Assembly (NCBI GenBank): GCA_001599935.1 | Contig: BCIJ01000008.1 | Coordinates: 124,001-188,000 of the forward strand | From: Holtermannia corniformis | Taxonomy: Eukaryota; Basidiomycota; Tremellomycetes; Holtermanniales | DNA: 64,000 nucleotides | Reading direction: 5' to 3' | In this document: piece after piece, positions 56,406 to 64,000 of the stretch | How positions within the stretch are numbered: position 1 is the stretch's first letter | How the letters are laid out: each line of letters opens with the position of its first letter | Translations under genes and position numbers: made by a program | The notes under the pieces: model-generated | The model's database searches: none | What the model saw: the letters and a program-made list of their open reading frames with translations, nothing else | What the model was told of the DNA's origin: nothing

Positions 56406-59400
56406 ATGTGGGTCACCTGCGGATCTCGACCGGTACGTGCTGATGCGACCCACAGGTCCGACTCGTCCCGCTCCTCCTCTCCCGCTCTAGCAGACAAATC
56501 AAGACCGCAACCAGGGTCGCTCAAAGACCGCATCGCGAAATTTCAGTCGCTTGCCGCCGGCTCGGCCCCACTGGTGCCCAATGCACCGTTCGGACTCGGC
56601 GCGCCGCCGCCCAATGCAGGCAGCCAGGCGCGTGGTGGATTGATCGGGAACAGGATCCCGAGTATGGACCCAAAGACGGCGGGTGTTTTACCTGGTGGAC
56701 CGGGGTTTTTGCGCAAACCCTCGGAAGCAAGATCCGTTTCGGTTGGGCGTGGGCCTTCTCCTGGACCGGGATCGGCGGCGCTGCGGTCCGTGAGCAACGT
56801 GGAGAGACCTGCTAGCCCTGCGGACTCGGGCACGTCTTCGCAGCCGTCGGTTGGGCCATCGGCTCCAGACTTTTCACCACGCAGCTCGCGCTCTGCGTCA
56901 CCGGCGACTTCGGTCGGTGGCGCTTTGCCAGAGCAAATGCTCGCTGCAACGCTACCCAGGACCACGGATGGTAATGCTACCCCTTCATCGACACTGGCCG
57001 AGGCATCGCGGTCTACCACTTCCCTCGCGTTGCCATACGTGACCGATACACTCTCCCGCCACAACCTCAACTTGAACGCTGCGTCCGAGGCACCTGCCAT
57101 GGCACGACAAGACTCCAGCACGGCATCCGCTGTCGCGCCCTCCATCTCCTCATCCGCTTTGTCGCAGTATGACCCGAGCTCGACGGGGTCCGGCGACGGC
57201 GCAAAGCTGATGCGCGATGTCAGTGGCGTCAGTACGCCCATGGGCACGCCGCGTGCCGCAGAACGTCGCGAGCTCGGTACAGAAGGCCCCGAGGGCTCCG
57301 TCATCAGTGAACTGGAAATTGCCGAGCGCGACGACGAGCTCCCAACGGCGACCGAGGGCCAAGTCGAACTTCGGCAGGAAGACGCAGCGCTGAACCCGAC
57401 GGCCGAGATCGAGGACATTGTCGAGCCCAAGGACGTTTCAGACGCTGCCGCGCCAGAGCAAGCTATCGTCGTCGAACCGACTTTGGAGGCGGCGGATGAT
57501 GTCGTCGCTGAACACATTGCGGCCAAGGGCGAGCACACGCCCGTCGCAGCACCGGCTTCACTTCCCGACGTGCAAGTCGATGAGAGCGGGCTGACGGTTC
57601 CCGCTGAGGCTGCTAATGAGTCACAAGCCGAGCAAACCGGCACGGACCCGAACGAGGCAGACGACCTCAACGAAGTCAAGGAGAGCTCAATCGTCCCACC
57701 CGCCGGACAAGAAGGGCTCGACCACACGGGTGCGATTGATCGTGTCGCTGACGCCGCCATGAAAATCGACCCGTCGCTACCGGCACCGAACCGCGACATG
57801 CCAGAGCAGGATCACTCGCAGGATGCGTCGATTCAATACCCACAACAAGCGACCGAGGTCGAGATCCCCGAGGACAAGCCCGCGACGCCAGCCAAACCCC
57901 GCGCTAGGCTTGGCCCAACCGAGATTGTCTACTTGCCCAACTCGGACACGGAAGACGAAGATGACGAGCAAGGCCAGGATGCAGATGACGGGACCGAAGG
58001 GCAGGAAGGTGACTTCCTGAGCGAATACCCAGACGACACGGACGTGGGTGTCTTCGTGCCCTTGCAGTTTCGGCACGTGCTGAAGACGGCACAGGACCTG
58101 CATCTCCGGCACATGCGCTTGAGGAACGATGCGCTCCTGGCACTCCGCTTCCCTCGGTTCGGGCAGCACCTGCTGCGCCTCTGCTTGCGCCAAAACTTCC
58201 TTGTTAGCCCTTTGCCGGCCGAGGCTTTCAGCGGCTTGACCGAACTCGAAGAGCTGGATCTCTATGATAACCAGCTTGGGCCCGAGATCACCGACGACGA
58301 GGTCAAGGGGTGCCCTAACATCAAGTACGTTGGCTGCACTCGCGGTAGCGTGCTAACATGCTGATCGTCGCACAGGATCCTCGACCTCTCGTTCAACAAT
58401 CTCCGTTATGCTCCGAACCTGCCGTCACTGAACCGCGTCGACACACTCTACCTCGTTCAGAACAAGATGAGGACTATTGGTCGGGGCGAGCTTGACTGGT
58501 GCAAGGACACGATGCGCAGTTTGGAGTTGGGTGGCAACCGTATTCGCGTACGTTGTGCGACACCAACGAACTGGCGGCTGATCACTATCACAGCGGATCG
58601 AGCACCTCGACAAGTTGACGCAGTTGGAAGAGCTTTGGCTTGGCAAGAACAAGATCAAGGTGCTCGAGGTCAGCCTTTGAGACCTATGCAAGGGCGCAGC
58701 ACTGATCCTTGCGCAGAACCTCACAACGTTCAGCAACCTCAAGATCCTCTCGATCCAGTCGAACCGTCTCACCAAGATTCAAGGATTGGAAGGCCTCGTC
58801 AATCTGGAAGAAGTCTACTTTGCCCACAATGGCTTGACCAAGCTTGAAGGCTTTGAGAAGAATGTTTGTCCGAGCCAACGACTTGTTCTCCACTGACACT
58901 CGGACAGCTCAAGCTCCGGACTATCGACATTGGCAACAACAAGATTTCAAAGATTGAGAACATTTCACACCTGAAGGACCTTGACGAGTTTTGGGTGCGC
59001 TTGCGATCGCTCATATGCACCGCGCTGACGAAACGACTACAGGCAAGCTACAATGAGATCCCTGACCTGCATGACCTCGACTCGCAGCTTGCCGTGCTGC
59101 CCAACTTGGCGACAGTCTATCTTGAGGGCAACCCTTGTCAGAAGAATGACATGGCCGGTTACCGCCGCAAGGTCATGCTGGCCATTCCGCACATCAAACA
59201 GATTGATGCGACGTGAGTTCTCTATCCAGATGGCAGCGTGCTGATCGAATTAGCTACGTGAATGCTGTTCCATACAACATCAAGTCGGTCGACGTCGAGC
59301 GCTCATCGCCCGCTGCTCAAAAGTCTGAGCCGGTTGTCGAGACTACGACGACAGACGTCGACGAGCCGGTTCAAGCCGAGGTCGAGCCGCTGCCGCCGAT

Positions 59401-60025
59401 CACTTTGGCTGTGCCAGCACCCGTCGATGAAACCACCAATGAGGTTGAGCAGAAGACAGAAGCCCAGTCGACCGAAGGTGATACCACCTCTACCAACGAG
59501 CCGACTACCACGGACATGCAGTCCGATGCCGAGTCCAGCGATCGCGTATCGTCTCCGCAGTTCCCCGTGGCTCCAACCGATACCCCGACCGAGCTCACTG
59601 CCGGTACTGGTGATCAGCCTGCTTCGACCCCTGTAACGCCAATTGACTCGACGTTCCTCAAAGCATTCCCTTCCGTACCGGAGGGTGACGACGCTGCCGA
59701 CGCGCTCGACAGTCCCGCTGGTAAAGTACGGGTCGAGGTACATGTCCCACCTTCGCCGGACCGCTCGAAGCAGCCCGAGGCACAAGCGGCTGAAGCGCCG
59801 TCCCAAGATCCGTCCACGAATACTCCAGAGGCTGCAGCGTCGACCACGGTGCCGACTACGCCAGCTCAGACCGAGCCAGCAGAGGCCGCACTTGAGACAC
59901 CCGGTTTGACAGCTTCAATCAGTCGACGGGCTTCGATGCTAAAGCGTGCGGTACCAAAAAGCCCGCTACTAGACGACGAAGACCCGGGAGACTTTGAGGA
60001 AGGCTGGGCGGTCGTCACCAAGTAG
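56406..60025 (+). CDS. Sds22-type LRR protein with long N- and C-terminal extensions
   Basis: The middle is Sds22, regulator of protein phosphatase 1: DLHLRHMRLRNDALLAL, RFGQHLLRLCLRQNFLV, LTELEELDLYDNQLG, KILDLSFNNLRYAPNLP, LVQNKMRTIGRG, LRTIDIGNNKISKIENISHLKDLDEF, ending in the LRR cap YRRKVMLAIPHIKQIDATYV. Usual Sds22 is under 400 residues. Here about 530 residues come first, starting LKDRIAKFQSLAAG...PFGLGAPP and then Ser, Glu and Ala low complexity, and 260 residues follow, ending FEEGWAVVTK. The long first exon runs from the extension into the LRRs except for an in-frame 51-nt intron at 58044-58094; the C-terminal extension shares an exon with the end of the cap. So the fusion is real in the sequence. 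Start codon uncertain (first ATG used). Confidence 0.85.
58044..58094 (+). other. In-frame 51-nt intron at the start of the LRR domain
   Basis: GTGGGT...GCACAG, length divisible by three, with no stop. Removal joins DDTD to DLHLRHMRL, matching Sds22. Retention would add 17 residues, VGVFVPLQFRHVLKTAQ. Confidence 0.65.
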
Positions 60026-60221
60026 GTTGCGGTGCTGTACAGTCCACGGTCGAGAGCTCATCAACCAACAGGGGTCGAGACTCGTGACGTGGCTGGTGAA
60101 AACAACGACTCGAGTGTAGCTTCTTGGTGATGATCTGATGTGATGAATGGAACGTTCCTGTCCAGCTTGGCGTTATCGTAATGCATCGCGCTCGTAGAGT
60201 GTACAACGGATGGGTCGTCTA
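60026..60221. other. Convergent 3' region
   Basis: 196 nt between the stop codons of the Sds22-like and METTL14-like genes. No gene is seen. Confidence 0.5.
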
Positions 60222-61971
60222 TCATGAGTAGCCCTGGCCGGTAAAGTGACCTGTCTGCGGATAGTTGGGCATGAACGGCATGCTGGGCGCAGCGTGAACC
60301 TGATAAGGGCCTGGACCAGGTTGTGTGTGATACATGTAGTCGTATGGGACCTCTTGTCCGTGAGCCAACGCTGTCGGGACTGCAGGGCCGTATGCGAACT
60401 GCGGCAAAGCCATCGATGGATCCTGTGTAAAGGTATAGTGCGGCTGGGCTGGGAAAGTCGAGTTGAAGCCCGGACCGGGCATATGAAGGTTCTGATGCGG
60501 GAGCGCGTAATTGGGTGCGAATGTCGGAGGTTGGAGGTATTGCGCGGGTGGAGGGAGATGACGACCAGGGGATGGCGAGTGATGGTATGGGCGAGGCGGC
60601 GGTCGCCAAGTGGGAGTGACGGGTGCAGAACCAAAAGGTGTTGGCGGTCCTGAGCCTGGATGACTAGGTCCATGTCGATTCGGTGCGCGCCGTGTAGGAG
60701 ATTTTGGTCGGAGGATTTCGATCTCTGGTCTGTGTCAGCTTGTGCGATACATGTAGACTGAGGACAGGACTCGCCGTTGCTAAAGGGGAGGGTTGGGCGT
60801 CCAGAAGGTGAGGGCTGGAATAGCGTCGGGTACATCAATGGATCAAATTGTAGAGCGTCCGGCCTAGTATCCCGACCTGATTGACTGCAGAGATTGAGCG
60901 GAGCCGTACACGGTGTAGTTGTCAACTGACCCTGCAGAGACCCAGCCAGGTCGCAGATCGGCGGCAGTCGCAAACAGCTGCAAGCGGCGCGTGCCGAGGC
61001 AAAAGTTCTCGATGAGCGTGTAGAGGTATGGTGGGATCTTGGAACCCTGGTCATCTGACGGCATCAGCATTGACCGCTACAGCTTGGTTCGACCGTACCG
61101 AGAGCATTGTCCCATAGGTACGTATCGACATCCACATTGCAGTGCACAAACCACGAATCCGTCGAGCGCCGCACCGTGCCTCGGATCCCCATCAGACAGT
61201 GCTCCTTTTGGCTCGTGAACAAGCCCTTGTCCATCGGCGTATCGTCCACAGCGTCCCGATCCACACGGTTCCGCTTGACAAAGATCAAGTCTTCGCAGCG
61301 GCGGAACCCCCATTTGGCAAGACATTCGCGACCGCGCTCGAGGCCGTCGTCGTGGCCGTGACCGACCCAGAGAAAGACAAAGCCTGGATCTGCGGCGAGA
61401 GCGCGGATCGGCAGAGCGGCCGTCTTGTCCCAGTTCCAAGTATCTGAAAAGAGGGGCGGCGAGATGAGGATGACGTCGAACCGGTTCGGGTGCGTCAAGC
61501 TGACTAGTGGGTGGGGTGCGAGGGTCGGTGCCGTTGCCGACGGCTCTAGGTCGGCGGCTGAGAGTGCAAGGAAGCAAGGCGGGTGAGCAGCAGCGTGTAC
61601 AGCAGCGGCTTTCATGTCCATCAGTCGGCGTAGAGCCGGATACCTGCAATCGTCATCTCGGCTCTCACTGACTCACGCCAGGCTCACTCTTCGCAGATCT
61701 CCTCATCTCGTGCTCCGATCACGCGCTGGCCAGGCCATTCACCTCGGCCTCCAAGGTATTGCTCCGAGTAGTCATTGCGGACCGTTTCCTCCTCTGCTAC
61801 ATAGTTTGGCCAGACCGGTGCATCTTGAGCCTCTCGACTCTCGATATGAATTCCGCTTGCTGCCGCTCGAGCTTGACGGCGCTTTCGGACATCAGCAAGG
61901 AATGCCCTGTGGCTGTCGAGCAGTGCCGCAGACGAGCTGGTTGCCTCGCGCCGGCCGAGCACACTCGCCAT
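60222..61971 (-). CDS. METTL14-type MT-A70 protein (Kar4 relative)
   Basis: Non-catalytic partner class of the m6A mRNA methyltransferase. N-terminus MASVLGRREATSSSA with a helical arm, then RNDYSEQYLGGRGEWPGQR, EEYPALRRLMDMKAAAVHAAAHPPCFLAL (joined across a 49-nt intron), RFDVILISPPLF, DPGFVFLWVGHGHDDGLERGRECLAKWGFRRCEDLIFVKRN, TSQKEHCLMGIRGTVRRSTDSWFVHCNVDVDTYL, IENFCLGTRRLQLFATAADLRPGWVSAGSVDN. Where METTL3 has the catalytic DPPW, this has SPPL; METTL14 has EPPL, so it should not be catalytic. A C-terminal tail rich in Pro, Gly, Tyr and Gln (GPGFNSTFPAQPHYTFTQ, PSMPFMPNYPQTG) was joined through two small introns near 60780 and 60910. The Met at 62058 is an alternative start. Confidence 0.88.
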
Positions 61972-62112
61972 AGCAATCGCCGCAGGAAGCAACGAGCGAT
62001 CGATGACATTTCGAGTTTGGAACGTGATGGCCGTGCGAAAGTTTGTGAGAGTGGTCATGCTTCATCCGACATGTAGATACAACAGTGTCCCTCGCACAGC
62101 CCAACAATCTCA

Positions 62113-63926
62113 CTATGACAGCGCCAGCGCGCGTCGCCAGCGCTCCAACTCGTCTCGCACCGCGTGCACTCGCTCCTCGGCGTCCGGGTGAGACCTCGAT
62201 GGATCGGCCCAGTTTTTCTCAAACGTGCCCTTTGGCGCCGCGGTACCGGGCATACTGTGACTTGCTTCTGGGAGGTGCGCGACGTGGTCTGCCCAAGACG
62301 CGACGGCGGCTTCCGGGTCGTAGCCTGCCCTGGCGAGGATGCTGCGTGGCGTCAGCCGGTACAACAGCCGTATGAGTTTGCCCCAACGCACCGTAGCCCG
62401 ACTATATCAGCTTCGAGCTCGTGCGTACGGCTGAAAGCCATGTCGCTCTTCTCCTTTAGAACGTCGACTGAAGTCTTGCTGACATTTGACAATGCGTCGT
62501 TGAACAGCGGGCCGAAGACCAACCTGATAAAGTGATCAGCGACCGCACACGGGCGCCGGTCTCTCACTCACGTCACGGGCCAGATAAACACTCTGATCAC
62601 ATCGGTCGCAAGCCCGATCATGGACGGCCACAGGACCTGACGACCACTCAGTGTCTCGAGGTGATGACTGAGCAGCAAATGCCCCAGTTCATGCGCCAGT
62701 ACCGTCGCAAGATGAAAGTCCTGTTCCGGCGTCGTGCGCGGCCGTACTGGCGCATTCGGCGGGCCAAAGACGATCGTCTTGAAAGACTGCCATGTCGAGG
62801 ACGGCTCGACCGCGGCCGCGGGTGGCGCCGGGTTCCGTCGGAGGATCTCGTCGAGTAACCCGGTGTAGACGACGATGCCGCCCGCGCCTTTGCCGCCGAA
62901 ACCGTAGCTGAACGCGTTGGCTTCGTCTTTGCGCATGAGCAAGAGCGAGAACGGGGGGCCGACTTGGAGGTGCTCTTTGCCTGACAGCTCGTCGGATCCG
63001 GGCAGGTGGCTGTGCAGGAACGCACTGGCTCGAGGCCGGGGTCGGATCGGGTGCTCTGCCGGTGGCGGCGAGAGGAAGCCGGTAGAAGATGAGGGTATCA
63101 AGTCGGCAGTGTGCCCTCGCGTTCGCCGAGACGCCGCTTGGTCGGCGAGGTAATGATCGTACGAAGCGCAATCGGCTAGCGCGGCGGCTTCGAGCTTGCG
63201 CAGAGTGTCATTGACCCAGATCCAGCGCCAGTCCCTCGGCGGAACGACGGGCGGCGCCGGTGCCAAAGGCGTCGTCAAGAGCGCTATCACACTCATGTAC
63301 CACTGGTCGCCGATCAGATTGGACGAGATTGCGTCTTCTTCGTCTGGCGAGAGCAGGATCAAGCGCCACCTGGATCGATCAGCCACGAACCGAGGCCAAG
63401 GGTCGACTAACCTGCCCGTGATCGGGACCTGCTCGATCCCGGCGGCCAGCACGACGAGCACGATGACGACGGGTGCGCCGATGAACCAGAGGAACGAGCC
63501 CCACCCCCACTTGCCGAGTGAGTTTGTGAAATGCCGGTTCATGACCTGGTACCGGCGGTACAAGTAGACATCCTCCTTTTCATCCACCGTCATCTGCGAG
63601 TACTCTGCCAACGAGGCTGGCGGCAGCGCGGGCAGCAGAAAGTGCAGCTTGCCATCGCCCTCCATCTTGACGGGCTCCCTTGGGCTATCTTGAATCTGGC
63701 GGATCAGCGCCGTGCGCTGGGACCGGTTCAGCCTGGTGATCTGGAGAAACGTGAAGCGCCGTCCGCGCTCGTCTGCGCACCACTTGTCGACAAACTCGGC
63801 GGCGCGCGGGGACGGGTCGGGAGCGGATCTTTTGAGGAAGCGACGGATCATGCGGCGCACGCGGAGTTGGATCAGCGTTCCGATGGGGAACAGGGAGAGC
63901 AGGACGCGCGCAATCGTGATGGACAT
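62113..63926 (-). CDS. OMA1: Mitochondrial metalloprotease Oma1 (M48), 5' end possibly off window
   Basis: Inner-membrane stress protease of family M48. Start used is MSITIARVLLSLFPIG, with a basic stretch, then EKEDVYLYRRYQVMNRHFT, membrane helix SFLWFIGAPVVIVLVVLAAGI, a long insert of about 130 residues unlike yeast Oma1, RKDEANAFSYGFGGKGAGGIVVYTGLL, the zinc motif HLATVLAHELGHLLLSHHLE, a second hydrophobic stretch and HELEADIVGLRILARAGYDPEAA (third ligand). It ends RSHPDAEERVHAVRDELERW. Three introns were removed. Before the ATG the frame stays open to a good acceptor (CTACCAG, near 63945) with a plausible donor 52 nt upstream, so a targeting exon may lie past 64000. Confidence 0.89.
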
Positions 63927-64000
63927 TGGTAGGACGCTCGAGGACTGGTAGGGTCTATTTAGTACGTGGTGTGATGGGACCCAGACGTACTTTGAGGACG

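Noticed and set aside
56543..57799. 418-codon minus frame
   Set aside because: Antisense of the low-complexity N-terminus of the Sds22-like gene.
1..64000. CRISPR arrays, insertion sequences, bacterial operons
   Set aside because: No regular repeats, terminal inverted repeats or transposase genes; gene structure is eukaryotic throughout.

Overview
This is a nuclear fungal window, most likely from a basidiomycete. Genes are packed about one per 2 kb on both strands and are broken by many very short GT-AG introns, mostly 42-60 nt, usually with a CTGAC/CTGAT/CTAAC branch-point element just before the acceptor. I could not use simple open frames. Most models below were assembled by joining exons at such introns until the protein matched a known family. 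I see no bacterial, viral or transposon genes. Four N bases lie in the eIF4G gene at 42606-42628. The species cannot be named from this alone.

Layout. 0.5-9 kb: a tiny unknown gene, the deubiquitinase Otu1, ribosomal protein eL39 with two unusually long introns, an M50B-like membrane peptidase, an EBP1/PA2G4-type protein and the ubiquinone-binding protein Coq10. 9.2-18 kb: two small related unknown genes in tandem, a mitochondrial TPR protein, a Ser-rich unknown protein, His1 (first step of histidine synthesis), a seven-helix DUF6534-like protein and a tRNA-Leu(UAA) with an intron. 18-31 kb: a DUF676 lipase, a conserved protein with a possible beta-propeller, a cytochrome oxidase subunit (Cox7c/Cox8), a WBP2-like GRAM protein, a secreted GH71 alpha-1,3-glucanase and an FGGY pentulose kinase. 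31-41 kb: a secreted M43 metalloprotease with a ricin-B lectin tail, a membrane protein that looks like a signal peptide peptidase without catalytic motifs, the cohesin release factor Wapl and a GT49 glycosyltransferase. 41-56 kb: eIF4G, kynureninase, the TPR/F-box/LRR protein Dia2/Pof3, a lipid-droplet hydrolase, a tail-anchored inositol 5-phosphatase and AP-1 gamma-adaptin. 56-64 kb: an Sds22-type LRR protein with long extra N- and C-terminal regions, a METTL14-type protein and the mitochondrial protease Oma1, whose 5' end may lie outside the window.

The genes are a normal mixture of housekeeping functions and not one pathway. Three groupings are worth noting. Three mitochondrial nuclear genes (Coq10, the TPR protein, Cox7c) start the 8-24 kb stretch and Oma1 closes the window. 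Two secreted enzymes (GH71 and M43-lectin) flank the sugar kinase. An E-box of the form TCACGTGA or a one-base variant lies 50-90 nt upstream of the start codon of six genes. The best candidates for undescribed biology are the SPP-like pseudoprotease at 34.4-35.9 kb, the tandem small genes at 9.2-10.2 kb and the shared E-box.
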